Source: Noviluteimonas gilva | GTDB lineage: Bacteria; Pseudomonadota; Gammaproteobacteria; Xanthomonadales; Xanthomonadaceae | Length of the DNA stretch: 64,000 bases | NCBI RefSeq assembly: GCF_009740395.1 | Contig: NZ_WOXT01000003.1 | Location: forward strand, 229,860 to 293,859 | Reading direction: 5' to 3' | Part shown: piece after piece, positions 53,653 to 63,126 of the stretch | How the letters are laid out: each line of letters opens with the position of its first letter | Numbering within the stretch: position 1 is the stretch's first letter | Position numbers and translations under genes: made by a program | The notes under the pieces: generated by a model | Databases searched by the model: none | Seen by the model: the letters and a program-made list of their open reading frames with translations, nothing else | What the model was told of the DNA's origin: nothing

Positions 53653-54957
53653 ATGACTGACGATCTGTCTTTATCGGCGGCCTTTGACGTCGACCGCATT
53701 CGCGCGCTCGACGCCGCCGACCCGCTCCGCGATTTCCGCAACGACTTCCATATCCCCGCCCACGAGGGCGCGCCGCAGGCGTACTTCTGCGGCAACTCGC
53801 TCGGCCTGCAACCGAAGGGTGCGCGCGCGATGGTCGAGGAAGTGCTCGACAAGTGGGAACGCGAAGCCGTCGAAGGCCACTTCCTCGAACCCGCGCCGTG
53901 GATGCCTTATCACGGGCTCGTGCGCGACGCGCTCGCGGGTGTCGTCGGTGCGGAGCCTTCGGAAGTCGTCGCGATGAACACGCTGACGACGAACCTGCAT
54001 TTGATGCTGGTGAGCTTTTATCGGCCCACGCAAGAGCGGCCGGCCATCCTGATGGAAGCAGGTGCATTCCCTTCAGATCGCCACGCGCTGGAATCGCAAG
54101 TCCGCTTCCATGGCTTCGACCCGGCGACCGACCTGATCGAGCTGCAGCCCGACGAAGCCGACGGCACGTTCTCGATGGCCGCGATTGAACGCGCCATCGC
54201 CGAACACGGCCCGCGCCTGGCCGCCATCGTGTGGCCCGGCGTGCAATACCGCACGGGGCAAGCCTTCGACCTGAAGGAGATCGCACGCCTCGGACACGCG
54301 GCCGGCGCGATCGTCGGATTCGATCTTGCGCATGCGGTGGGCAACCTGCCGGTGCAACTGCACGACAGCGACGCCGACTTCGCCGTGTGGTGCCACTACA
54401 AGTACATGAATTCCGGGCCGGGCGCGGTGGCCGGCTGCTTCGTGCATGCGCGCCACGCGAACACGACGCGCCCGCGTTTCGCCGGTTGGTGGGGCCACGA
54501 CCAGGCCTCGCGCTTCCGCATGGACGGTCGCTTCGTTCCGACACCGGGCGCCGATGGTTGGCAGTTGAGCAATCCGCCGATTCTCGGTCTCGCACCGTTG
54601 CGCGCGTCGCTCGACGTGTTCGCGCGCGCGGGCATGGATCGGTTGCGCGCGCGTTCGATCGACCTGACGACCTATCTCGAATCGCTGATCCGCGCACGTC
54701 TGTCGGACACGCTGCAGATCGTCACCCCGCGCGAAAGCGCGCGTCGCGGCGCGCAGTTGTCGATTCGCGTGCTGCAGGGCCGCGGCTTGTCGGGACGCGC
54801 GGCCGGGCGCGATCTGTTCGAATTCCTCGCCACGCGCGGCGTGCTGGGCGACTGGCGCGAGCCGGATGTCATCCGCATTTCGCCGGCGCCGCTGTACAAC
54901 ACGCGCGAGGACATCCTGCGGTTCGCGATGGAAGTATCGCGTTGGCGCGAAGGCTGA
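53653..54957 (+). CDS. kynU: Kynureninase
   Basis: 434 residues, PLP enzyme of aminotransferase fold. YFCGNSLGLQPKGARAMVEE, MNTLTTNLHLML (phosphate-binding Thr), FDLAHAVGNLPVQLHD (PLP-ring Asp), and PLP-Lys in WCHYKYMNSGPGAVAG, followed by RPRFAGWWGHDQASRF. Cleaves kynurenine or 3-hydroxykynurenine to anthranilate or 3-hydroxyanthranilate plus alanine. Directly follows the decarboxylase. Confidence 0.97.
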   Translation: MTDDLSLSAAFDVDRIRALDAADPLRDFRNDFHIPAHEGAPQAYFCGNSLGLQPKGARAMVEEVLDKWEREAVEGHFLEPAPWMPYHGLVRDALAGVVGAEPSEVVAMNTLTTNLHLMLVSFYRPTQERPAILMEAGAFPSDRHALESQVRFHGFDPATDLIELQPDEADGTFSMAAIERAIAEHGPRLAAIVWPGVQYRTGQAFDLKEIARLGHAAGAIVGFDLAHAVGNLPVQLHDSDADFAVWCHYKYMNSGPGAVAGCFVHARHANTTRPRFAGWWGHDQASRFRMDGRFVPTPGADGWQLSNPPILGLAPLRASLDVFARAGMDRLRARSIDLTTYLESLIRARLSDTLQIVTPRESARRGAQLSIRVLQGRGLSGRAAGRDLFEFLATRGVLGDWREPDVIRISPAPLYNTREDILRFAMEVSRWREG

Positions 54958-54964
54958 CGCGCCC

Positions 54965-55372
54965 TCAGTGATGGACCTTGACGAACAAGCTGGGCGTCGC
55001 GGGCACGTGGTGTCCGGCCTCGACGTCGTACAGGCCGTCCGGTCCCTTCGCGATGAGGCCATAGGAGCAGACGGCACCCGCGCTGCGCTGTTCGATGGCC
55101 ATCGTGAAAAGGCATGCGTCCGGCATTCCCTCCACTTCGACCATCGCGAAGATCCCGAACGCAAGGCAGGCGGCCTGCACGCGTTTGCACGTGGCCGCGA
55201 TGCCGTCGATCGTGGGTTCGACTTCGTCGCGGGAGGAAATGTGCGCCAGCTCTCCATCCAGTTGCACGGCCAGGCCGAAGATCTCGAATCGCCCTTCCGA
55301 CAGCTTGGTCGCGGCCAGTCCGAGCAAGGTGTTGGTGAGGTCGAGCATCTGGTCTTCGGTGGCGATGTGCAT
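54965..55372 (-). CDS. Unknown protein lying antisense within the kynurenine cluster
   Basis: 135 residues: MHIATEDQMLDLTNTLLGLA, EPTIDGIAATCKRVQAACLA, CLFTMAIEQRSAGAVCSYGL, HHVPATPSLFVKVHH. A mixed alpha/beta protein with four Cys and no export signal. Not recognised. It sits between kynU and kmo on the other strand, with its start 122 bases from the divergent kmo start, so it could be linked in regulation. Confidence 0.62.
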   Translation of the reverse strand: MHIATEDQMLDLTNTLLGLAATKLSEGRFEIFGLAVQLDGELAHISSRDEVEPTIDGIAATCKRVQAACLAFGIFAMVEVEGMPDACLFTMAIEQRSAGAVCSYGLIAKGPDGLYDVEAGHHVPATPSLFVKVHH

Positions 55373-55494
55373 GACACGTTCCGGTGTTTACGACGCCCCG
55401 AGTCTGCAACGCACCCCCGCATGAGGTGCATTCGGAAAGTCTGCCGCCGGACGCCGATGGCGGCCGCGCGGACTCACTGGCACCATTGGGCACC

Positions 55495-56850
55495 ATGACT
55501 CGCCACCTCACCCTGATCGGCGCCGGCCTTGCCGGCGGCCTGCTCGCCACGCTGCTGGCGCAACGCGGTTGGTCCGTCGACGTGTTCGAACGCCGCGGCG
55601 ATCCGCGCGTGAAGGGCTTCATCGGCGGGCGTTCCATCAACCTCGCACTCGCCGAGCGCGGATTGCATGCACTGCGCGCCGCAGGTGCCGACAGCGCGGT
55701 GCTCGACAAGGCCGTGATGATGCGCGGCCGCATGGTGCATTCGACCGACGGCGGTCAACAGTTGCTGCGTTACGGCAAGGACGACTCGGAAGTCATCTGG
55801 TCGGTCAGTCGCGCCGAGCTCAACATGACCTTGCTCGATGCCGCGGAGCGTGCAGGTGCGCGCTTGCATTTCGATCGCCGCCTCGACACCGTCGACTTCG
55901 ACGCACTGCGCGCCACCTTCGTCGACGACACCACGACGCAACGCACCGAACACAGCTTCACCGCGTTGCTCGGCGCCGACGGCGCGGGCTCCGCACTGCG
56001 CACGGCGATGCAGCAACGCGAGAACCTGGGCGAACGCATCGAATCGCTCGGCCACGGTTACAAGGAACTCGAGATCCCGCCCGCACCCGACGGCGGTTTC
56101 CGCATCGAAGCCAACGCGCTGCACATCTGGCCGCGCGGCCACTACATGTGCATCGCGTTGCCGAACGACGAGCGCACGTTCACCGTCACCTTGTTCCTGC
56201 CCTTGTCGGGCGATCCAAGTTTCGAAACCGTTCGCACCGGTGCCGACGCACGCGCCTTCTTCGAGCGCGATTTCAGCGATGCCGTTCCGCTGATCCCGGA
56301 TCTGGAAGCCGATTTCGAACACAACCCCGTCGGCCAGTTGTCGACGCTATACCTCGATCGCTGGCACATCGACGGCCGCGCCGTGCTGCTCGGCGACGCC
56401 GCGCACGCGATGGTGCCGTTCCACGGCCAGGGCATGAATTGCGCGTTCGAAGATTGCGTCGCGCTCGCCGATCATCTCGAACGCACGCCCGACCTCGCGC
56501 AGGCCTTCGCCGCGTTCGAAGCCGAGCGCCTGCCGAATGCGCGCGCGATCCAGGCGATGGCGTTGGAAAACTACCTGGAGATGCGCGCACGCGTCGATGA
56601 GCAGGATTTCCTGCTGCAACGCGATCTCGAACGCGAACTGGCGCAGCGCCACCCGACGCGCTTCGTCCCGCGCTACGGCATGGTGACCTTCCGTCGCCTG
56701 CCCTACGCGGTCGCCTTCGAACGGGGCCGCCTGCAGCGCGAGTTGTTGATCGAAGCCACGAAGGGGCGCGCTTCGCTCGACGGCATCGATCGCGCGTGGC
56801 TCGACGCCGAAGTCGAGCGTCGCCTTCCGCCGTTGCCCGTCGAAGGCTGA
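55495..56850 (+). CDS. kmo: Kynurenine 3-monooxygenase
   Basis: 451 residues, FAD-dependent aromatic hydroxylase. FAD site LTLIGAGLAGGLLATLLAQRG, the Arg/Ser-rich block GRSINLALAERGLHALR that binds kynurenine, DG motif LLGADGAGSALR, and GDAAHAMVPFHGQGMNCAFED. KMO uses NADPH and O2 to give 3-hydroxykynurenine. Start ATG 55495 gives the GxGxxG within the first 12 residues. C-terminal helix region is present but shorter than in eukaryotes. Followed nine bases later by sbcB. Confidence 0.95.
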   Translation: MTRHLTLIGAGLAGGLLATLLAQRGWSVDVFERRGDPRVKGFIGGRSINLALAERGLHALRAAGADSAVLDKAVMMRGRMVHSTDGGQQLLRYGKDDSEVIWSVSRAELNMTLLDAAERAGARLHFDRRLDTVDFDALRATFVDDTTTQRTEHSFTALLGADGAGSALRTAMQQRENLGERIESLGHGYKELEIPPAPDGGFRIEANALHIWPRGHYMCIALPNDERTFTVTLFLPLSGDPSFETVRTGADARAFFERDFSDAVPLIPDLEADFEHNPVGQLSTLYLDRWHIDGRAVLLGDAAHAMVPFHGQGMNCAFEDCVALADHLERTPDLAQAFAAFEAERLPNARAIQAMALENYLEMRARVDEQDFLLQRDLERELAQRHPTRFVPRYGMVTFRRLPYAVAFERGRLQRELLIEATKGRASLDGIDRAWLDAEVERRLPPLPVEG

Positions 56851-56858
56851 CGGCGCGC

Positions 56859-58304
56859 GTGGCGGCCAGCTTCCTCTTCTACGATCTGGAAACCTTCGGC
56901 GGCGATCCGCGTCGCACGCGCATCGCGCAGTTCGCCGCGCTGCGGACCGACGCCGACCTCAACGCGATCGAACCGCCGATCAGCCTGTTCGTGCAACCGG
57001 CCGACGATCTGCTGCCCTCGCCCGCCGCCACGCTCATCACCGGTATCACGCCGCAGCGCGCTCTGGCCGAAGGCGTGAACGAAGCCGCCGCCTTCGCGCG
57101 CATCTTCGAAGAGATGGCGCGGCCGGAAACCTGCACGCTCGGTTACAACTCCCTGCGCTTCGACGATGAGTTCGTGCGCTGCGGGTTTTTCCGCAACTTC
57201 TACGACCCGTACGAACGCGAGTGGCGCGGCGGGAATTCGCGCTGGGACCTGCTCGACGTCCTGCGCATGGCGTATGCGCTGCGCCCCGAAGGCATCGCGT
57301 GGCCCCTACGCGACGATGGGGGCGTGTCGTTTCGCCTCGAACATCTGGCCAACGCGAACAACGTGCGCGAAGGCGAGGCGCATGAAGCGCTCTCCGACGT
57401 GCTGGCGTTGCTGGCCCTGGCGCGCAAACTCAAGCAGGCGCAGCCGAAGCTGTGGGATTACGCCTTGCGTTTGCGCGACAAGCGTTACGTCGCGCAACTC
57501 GTCGATCCGGTCCGCATGCAACCGGTGCTGCACGTCTCGCAACGCTTCCCCGCGATTCGCATGAGCAGCGCGCCGGTCGTGCCGATCGCGCGGCATCCGC
57601 AGATCGACAGCCGCGTGATCGTGTTCGATCTCGACCAGGATCCGGAAGCATTGCTGACGCTTTCGCCGGAAGACATCGCCGATCACCTGTACACGCCGAG
57701 CGCGGACCTGCCCGAAGGCGCGGTTCGCGTCGCGCTGAAGGAAATCCACGTCAATCGCTGCCCGATCGTCGTGCAATGGGAACACCTGCGTGAAGCCGAC
57801 TTCGCGCGCCTGTCCATCGATCGCGCGAAGAGTGAAGCCCGCGCGCAGGTCCTGCGCGATGCGGGTCCGGAACTCGCGGAAAAGGTGCGTCGTGTCTATG
57901 CGGTCGCGCGCGCGCGCGAAGCCGGCGGCGACGTCGATGGCTCGATCTACAACGGCTTCATCGGCGATGGCGACAAGCGCAAGTTCGCGGCCGTGCGCTC
58001 GCTGCCGCCGATGTCGCTGGCGGCGCACGCGTTCGACTTCAAGGACGCGCGCATGGACGAGCTGCTGTTCCGCTATCGCGCGCGCAATTGGCCCGAGACG
58101 CTGGACGCGGCCGATCGCGTGCGTTGGGACGACTACCGCCGCCAGCGCCTGACGCGCGACGCGGGCCTGTCCGAATACACCTTCGACAGCTTCTTCGCCG
58201 AGATCGCCGCGTTTCGCGCCGCGCATGCGGGCCATGGCGCGAAACTCGCGCTCCTCGACGCCCTGGAGGACTGGGGGCGGCAGCGCGCCGCCGAATTGTC
58301 ATGA
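56859..58304 (+). CDS. sbcB: Exodeoxyribonuclease I
   Basis: 481 residues from GTG 56859. DEDDh nuclease: Asp and Glu in FLFYDLETFGGDP, Asp in LGYNSLRFDDEFVR, and His/Asp in GEAHEALSDVLALL; then the SH3-like and C-terminal helical domains (LHVSQRFPAIRMSSAPV, NRCPIVVQWEHL, DELLFRYRARNWPETL). Degrades single-stranded DNA 3' to 5'. The GTG was chosen since conserved sequence starts two codons later and ATGs upstream lie inside kmo. The stop overlaps the next ATG. Confidence 0.95.
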   Translation: MAASFLFYDLETFGGDPRRTRIAQFAALRTDADLNAIEPPISLFVQPADDLLPSPAATLITGITPQRALAEGVNEAAAFARIFEEMARPETCTLGYNSLRFDDEFVRCGFFRNFYDPYEREWRGGNSRWDLLDVLRMAYALRPEGIAWPLRDDGGVSFRLEHLANANNVREGEAHEALSDVLALLALARKLKQAQPKLWDYALRLRDKRYVAQLVDPVRMQPVLHVSQRFPAIRMSSAPVVPIARHPQIDSRVIVFDLDQDPEALLTLSPEDIADHLYTPSADLPEGAVRVALKEIHVNRCPIVVQWEHLREADFARLSIDRAKSEARAQVLRDAGPELAEKVRRVYAVARAREAGGDVDGSIYNGFIGDGDKRKFAAVRSLPPMSLAAHAFDFKDARMDELLFRYRARNWPETLDAADRVRWDDYRRQRLTRDAGLSEYTFDSFFAEIAAFRAAHAGHGAKLALLDALEDWGRQRAAELS

Positions 58305-58987
58305 GCACGTATTTCACCGAAGCCAGTTTCAAGTTCCTGCGCGGGCTGGCGCGTCACAACGAGCGCGCGTGGTTCCTGGCGCACAAGGCCGAGTACGACA
58401 CGCACGTGCGCGCGCCGTTCCAGCGCCTGTTGCACGATCTGGAACCGGTCATCGCGGAAATCAGTTCGAACTACCGTGTCGACCCGAGACCAGTTGGCGG
58501 CTCGCTGTATCGCATCCAGCGCGACACGCGCTTCGCGAACGACAAGACGCCCTACAAGACGTGGCAAGGCGCGCGGTTGACGCACGCGCGCGGGCGGCAG
58601 GTCGAGGCGCCGTTGTTCTACATGCACCTGCAACCCGGGCGCTGCTTCGTCGGTGCGGGCGTTTGGCATTCGCCGACGCCGATCCAGCGCCAGATCCGCC
58701 AGTTCATCGTCGACAACCCCTCCGGTTGGAAAGCCGCGGCGCACGGAACGGCGTTCCGCAAGCGTTTCGACCTCGATGACAGCGAGATGCTGGTGCGCAC
58801 GCCGAAAGGCTATCCCGAGGACTTTCCGTATCTCGACGATCTTCGTCGGCGCAACTTCGTCGCCGAGCGCGGGATCGACGACGCGACGATGCTTGGTCCG
58901 CGTTTGCGGCAGACGCTCGCCGCGGATCTCGCGGCGCTCGGGCCGTTCGTCGATTATCTTTGCGCTGCCCTCGACCTGGAGTACTGA
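58301..58987 (+). CDS. DUF2461 family protein
   Basis: 228 residues. YFTEASFKFLRGLARHNERAWF, GGSLYRIQRDTRFANDKTPYKT in parts, FYMHLQPGRCFVGAGVWHSP are the DUF2461 blocks. No enzyme activity is established for this family. ATGA overlap with sbcB suggests coupling to DNA repair but that is not proven. Confidence 0.92.
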   Translation: MSTYFTEASFKFLRGLARHNERAWFLAHKAEYDTHVRAPFQRLLHDLEPVIAEISSNYRVDPRPVGGSLYRIQRDTRFANDKTPYKTWQGARLTHARGRQVEAPLFYMHLQPGRCFVGAGVWHSPTPIQRQIRQFIVDNPSGWKAAAHGTAFRKRFDLDDSEMLVRTPKGYPEDFPYLDDLRRRNFVAERGIDDATMLGPRLRQTLAADLAALGPFVDYLCAALDLEY

Positions 58988-58990
58988 GGC

Positions 58991-59569
58991 ATGAAGAAGT
59001 GGATCGCGCTCGCCCTCGCCGCCATCGTGCTGGTGTTCGCGTGGGTGGCCGCCGGGCCGTACATGACGATCCGCGCGATCCAGCACGCCGTGCAGGCGCA
59101 GGACGCGGGCGAGTTGGCCGAACAGGTCGACTTCCCGACCTTGCGCGCGAGCCTCAAGGCGCAGATGGTCGACGAGATCATCCGCCAGGCCGGCCCCGAC
59201 GTGCAGACCAATCCCTTCGGCGCGATCGCGCTGACGATGGCCACGGGCGTCGTCAACGGGCTCGTCGATGGCATGGTCAACCCCGGCGGGCTCAGCGCCG
59301 TGATGCAGGGCCAGCGCCTGTGGAAGAACTCGAAGGAAAGCTTCGAACGTCCGCCGGTCGATGCACAAGGCGAACCGTTGCCGGCGACGCCGCCGACCAA
59401 GCCGCTCGAGAACGCGACGATGCGTTACGAGTCGGCATCGCGCTTCACCGCGACGATCCGCGATGAGCAAGGCAAACCCGTCGTGTTCGTGCTCAAGCGC
59501 GACGGCTTGCGCTGGCGCCTCGCGGATATCCGCCTGCCGCTCGGCGCGAACGCCGGCACTCAGAAGTAG
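58991..59569 (+). CDS. DUF2939 family protein
   Basis: 192 residues. N-terminal membrane anchor MKKWIALALAAIVLVFAWVA, then AGPYMTIRAIQHAVQAQDAG, VDFPTLRASLKAQM, the DUF2939 pattern; the C-terminal part YESASRFTATIRDEQGKPVVF, LKRDGLRWRLADIRLP. Unknown function. Two bases after the DUF2461 stop; ends by overlapping the convergent porin gene by ten bases. Confidence 0.9.
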   Translation: MKKWIALALAAIVLVFAWVAAGPYMTIRAIQHAVQAQDAGELAEQVDFPTLRASLKAQMVDEIIRQAGPDVQTNPFGAIALTMATGVVNGLVDGMVNPGGLSAVMQGQRLWKNSKESFERPPVDAQGEPLPATPPTKPLENATMRYESASRFTATIRDEQGKPVVFVLKRDGLRWRLADIRLPLGANAGTQK

Positions 59570-60768
59570 AACCGCACCGCCAGTTGCGCCTGCACGTCGA
59601 CCTGGCGTGCGTCCAGGCCTTCGAGCCGGCGTTGATCACGCGCGCTGTCGATGCGCAACACTTCACCGATGAGGCGAATGCGGTCGTTCGGGCGCCAGTT
59701 GAGCGCGGCGGTGACGCCGTTGCCGTGCTCGCCGAGCCACGCTGGCGCACCGTTCGCGGTTTGCGAGGTTTGGAACAGATCGATGCGCAGCGCGGGTTCC
59801 CATGCGCCGAACGCACGCGTCGCCAGCACGTAGCCCGCGTTGAAGTCCGTGTCGAACACCGACGCAGGATCGGGTGCGATCCGCGTGGTGCCCGTCATCG
59901 CCTGGCCGACGAACAACCATTCACCGAAGCGATGCTGCAGACCAGCCGACCAGAACGTCGTGTGCCAGCCGTAGACCTCCCGCCCGCCGTATTCGATGTC
60001 GCGGCTCGGATCGGTGCGGTTGTCGTAGTACAGAACGCGCGCGCGATCGTCCCCGGCCTCGCGATCCACCGCGACGTAAATGCCGAGGCGATCGTCGATC
60101 TCGGCGAAGGGTTTGAAGCGCATCGGCACGGGCGCGTAGACCATGTCGGCGTAGACGTCGGGCTGGCGCACGCTGGTGTCGAGGCCCGAAGTGAGATCAC
60201 CCGTGCCCCACCCGCGCGATGCGAGCAACTCGCCCGCGGGATCGTTGCGACCGAACAGCGCCGCGCGCGCACTCCACGTCGCGACTTCACCGCGATGTTC
60301 GAGGCGAAACTCGCTGCCGAACACGCGCAACTCTTCGCCGACCCAACTGTCGATCGCCGACGGCGTGATCGTCCACGGGCTCGTCCAACCCACGCCGTCG
60401 TTCTCCAAAGAAACCGGGGGGAAGAACATGCCGACGGTGGCGGAGAAGCGCCATTGCGTCGTCGAAACCGGACGCCACCGCACCCACGCATCCAGTAGAT
60501 CGAAATCGGGGCGCAGATCCGGCACGTATTGTCCCGACGCCGACAAAAGCAACGAATCGGTCGCTTGCCAGCTCACGTTGAGCGCTGCGTTTCCACCGAG
60601 TGCATCATCGCCGTCGCCGAAACGCGTCTTGCCCAACCCACCGTCGCGCCACGCGCGTTCGTCGGGCGTGGTGGTCGCGCGTGCTTCCACGAAGCCCTGC
60701 ACGTCGACCGACTGCGCCTGCGCGGCGAAGCTCCAGGTCGCCAGCGCGAGTAGCGCCGCGCGCTTCAG
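59560..60768 (-). CDS. Porin-like outer-membrane barrel, probable CTG start
   Basis: 402 residues if read from CTG 60768. From there the frame gives MKRAALLALATWSFAAQA, a good signal peptide, then a 16-18-strand barrel (LNVSWQATDSLLLSASGQYV, WRFSATVGMFFPPVSLENDG, FWSAGLQHRFGEWLFVGQAM) ending in LAVRFYF, with the C-terminal Phe needed by BamA. No ATG, GTG or TTG lies in frame above 60702, and starting there (GTG) would remove the signal. The CTG shares bases with the TGA of the upstream gene in a CTGA overlap, the same geometry as ATGA coupling. Substrate unknown. Confidence 0.75.
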   Translation of the reverse strand: MKRAALLALATWSFAAQAQSVDVQGFVEARATTTPDERAWRDGGLGKTRFGDGDDALGGNAALNVSWQATDSLLLSASGQYVPDLRPDFDLLDAWVRWRPVSTTQWRFSATVGMFFPPVSLENDGVGWTSPWTITPSAIDSWVGEELRVFGSEFRLEHRGEVATWSARAALFGRNDPAGELLASRGWGTGDLTSGLDTSVRQPDVYADMVYAPVPMRFKPFAEIDDRLGIYVAVDREAGDDRARVLYYDNRTDPSRDIEYGGREVYGWHTTFWSAGLQHRFGEWLFVGQAMTGTTRIAPDPASVFDTDFNAGYVLATRAFGAWEPALRIDLFQTSQTANGAPAWLGEHGNGVTAALNWRPNDRIRLIGEVLRIDSARDQRRLEGLDARQVDVQAQLAVRFYF

Positions 60769-63122
60769 GCCTCGACTCCCGCGCGCGAAGACACCAAGGA
60801 CAGGAACGCGCTCGCCGACAACGGGCGTCCGACCTGATAGCCCTGCGCGTGGTCGCAGCGCATCTCGCGCAGCAAGTCGATCGCGCGCGCATCCTCCACA
60901 CCTTCGGCCGTCACGCGATAGCCCAGGTCGTGGCCGAGTTCCACGATGGAACGCACGATCGCGCGATCCTCGCGCGAGTCGGCCAGGTGGGCGATGAACG
61001 TGCGATCGATCTTGAGTTCGCGCACGGGCAGGCGTCGCAGGTAGGCGAACGAGGATTGGCCGACACCGAAATCGTCGATCGCCAGTTCGATCCCCTGCTC
61101 CGCCAATCGGCGCAACACGGCGATCGCGGTTTCCGGCTTGCCCATGATCGCGCTCTCGGTGATTTCGAGCACGACGCGCGAAGGCGACACACCATGCGCC
61201 GCGAGCAACCCCGCCACGCGACGCGGCAAATCGACATCGTCGAGATCCCGTGCGGAAACGTTGAGCGACAGACGCAGTTCGTCGCCGGCTGCTTGCCAGC
61301 GCCCCGCCTGTTCGATGCCCGCACCGAGCACCCAGCGCGTGAGGCGGCGAATGTTGCCGGTCTCTTCGGCGAGCGCGATGAACGCATCGGGCGCGAGCGG
61401 CCCGGCCACCGGATGGCGCCAGCGCAACAGGCCTTCGGCGCCGTCGATGCGGCCCGTCGGCAAGTGCAGCTTCGGCTGATACACGAGCTCGAGCTCGCCG
61501 TGCACGCCCGGCGCGCCTTCAAGCACCTTGCGCAAATCGCTCATCAGCGACAGGCGTTCGGGGCGATGCGGGTCGGTCGCGGGGTCGTAGACGGCCACCG
61601 GTTCCTCGGTGCCCATCGCGCCGAGCAACGCGACTTCCGCGCGGCGCAGCAAGGTGCTCGCTTCGCCGCCATGCATCGGCGAAAGCGCGATGCCGACGGC
61701 GGGCGCGAGATCGAGCGTGAACTCCGCTTCGCGATACGGTTCCGACAGCGCTTCGACGAAACGCAGTGCGACGTTGACCGCCTGGCTTCGCGTCGCCGAG
61801 GGCAGGAACACCGAGAACTCATCGTCCGTCGCGCGCGCGACCAGGCCATCGCCTGCGATCGGCGCGATGCGATGCGCCGCATCGGCCATCAAACGATCGC
61901 TGACGACATGGCCCATCGTGTTGATGATGTCCGGCAGCCGCGCAAGGCCGATCATGAGCAATGCCGCGCGCGCCGAAGGACTGGCTTCGAGCGCACCGCC
62001 GATCGCGGTTTCGGCGGCCATGCGATTGGGCAGGCCCGTCACGAGATCGTGGCCGGCTTGATGACGGATGCGCGCCTCGCGTTCGCGCAGCGTTTGCACC
62101 ATGTGCGAGAACGCGCCGCCGAGTTGCCCCAGTTCATCGCGTCGCGCGTGCGACGGCGGGACGACGGTGTCGTCGCCATCGGCGATGCGTCGCGCGGCGT
62201 CGGCCAGCGCTTCGACCGGGCGCGACACGCTGCGCGCGATCAGGAAGGACGCCATCAAGCCGACGAGCAGGCCGAGCCCGAGCAACAAGGCCCACGCCGA
62301 CCCCACCGACTGATACGGCTCCAGCGCGGCATCGACCGAATAGCCGAGCACCGCGACGATCGGCGCGCTTTGCTTGGAGTGCGACAACGACACAGCCTGC
62401 GCGACGTAATCGCGTCCTTCGACGTCGATCAGCACCGGGCGCGTGGCGAGCGCGGGCACTTGCGCCGCGAGTGCGGGCGTCACGTCGACGTTCGCTTCGC
62501 CGCCGCCCTGCGCGAGGATGTGCCAGCGCGCATCGGGGCCGCGCGTGGCCAGTTCGATGCGCTTGGGCAGCGCCGACTGGCGTTGCAGGCGATCGAGCAA
62601 ACGGTTATCGACGGGAATCGCCGCCGCGATGAAGCCGACCAGGTCCGGCGCGGACACGGGCACGACGACCACCCAGTACGCGCGCCCATCCCACGCGGCG
62701 ATGGCCGATGCGGGCGCTTCGAGGGCGCGCTCGGTGAGGTCGGAGAACGGAAACGCCGCGCCCTGCGCGAATTTGTCCGCGGTATCGGCATCGACACGGC
62801 CGTCCACGTCGACCAGCAGCATCCGCGTCGCGCCCACGCGTTTGCCGTGGTTGCGCAACGCCGACACGATGGTGGCGTGATCCCGCTGCGCGATCGCCGA
62901 GCGCAACGCGAAGTCGAGTGCCAGCACCTGCACGCTCGCCGCGACGCGGTCTGAGCGTTCGTCGAGTTGACCGGCGAACGCGCGCGAGGCGACGTCGAGT
63001 TGGCGCTGGCCTTCGCCGATCAATTCCGCGCGCGTCACGCGATAGACGAACACCGCCGTGAGTCCCTGCACCAGCACCAGCGCGGCGACGAAGAACGAAG
63101 CGAGGCGGATGCGGAAGTTCAT
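60765..63122 (-). CDS. GGDEF/EAL protein with periplasmic sensor and HAMP
   Basis: 785 residues. TM1 about 7-27, a periplasmic region of about 240 residues, TM2 about 276-297, HAMP, GGDEF fold about 365-520, EAL domain about 530-780. The cyclase motif reads ATDDEF in place of GGDEF, so synthesis is unlikely. In the EAL domain EGLLRW replaces EALLRW but the Glu is kept; LNVSARDL, LEITES, IDDFGVGQSS, LKIDRTF and AEGVED are present, so c-di-GMP hydrolysis may be intact. Coupled to the porin downstream and four bases after the cupredoxin-like gene. Confidence 0.93.
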   Translation of the reverse strand: MNFRIRLASFFVAALVLVQGLTAVFVYRVTRAELIGEGQRQLDVASRAFAGQLDERSDRVAASVQVLALDFALRSAIAQRDHATIVSALRNHGKRVGATRMLLVDVDGRVDADTADKFAQGAAFPFSDLTERALEAPASAIAAWDGRAYWVVVVPVSAPDLVGFIAAAIPVDNRLLDRLQRQSALPKRIELATRGPDARWHILAQGGGEANVDVTPALAAQVPALATRPVLIDVEGRDYVAQAVSLSHSKQSAPIVAVLGYSVDAALEPYQSVGSAWALLLGLGLLVGLMASFLIARSVSRPVEALADAARRIADGDDTVVPPSHARRDELGQLGGAFSHMVQTLREREARIRHQAGHDLVTGLPNRMAAETAIGGALEASPSARAALLMIGLARLPDIINTMGHVVSDRLMADAAHRIAPIAGDGLVARATDDEFSVFLPSATRSQAVNVALRFVEALSEPYREAEFTLDLAPAVGIALSPMHGGEASTLLRRAEVALLGAMGTEEPVAVYDPATDPHRPERLSLMSDLRKVLEGAPGVHGELELVYQPKLHLPTGRIDGAEGLLRWRHPVAGPLAPDAFIALAEETGNIRRLTRWVLGAGIEQAGRWQAAGDELRLSLNVSARDLDDVDLPRRVAGLLAAHGVSPSRVVLEITESAIMGKPETAIAVLRRLAEQGIELAIDDFGVGQSSFAYLRRLPVRELKIDRTFIAHLADSREDRAIVRSIVELGHDLGYRVTAEGVEDARAIDLLREMRCDHAQGYQVGRPLSASAFLSLVSSRAGVEA

Positions 63123-63126
63123 GGCG

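Noticed and set aside
60600..62954. A 784-codon rightward open frame opposite the GGDEF/EAL gene
   Set aside because: Composition typical of antisense shadow; the other strand carries clear GGDEF/EAL motifs.
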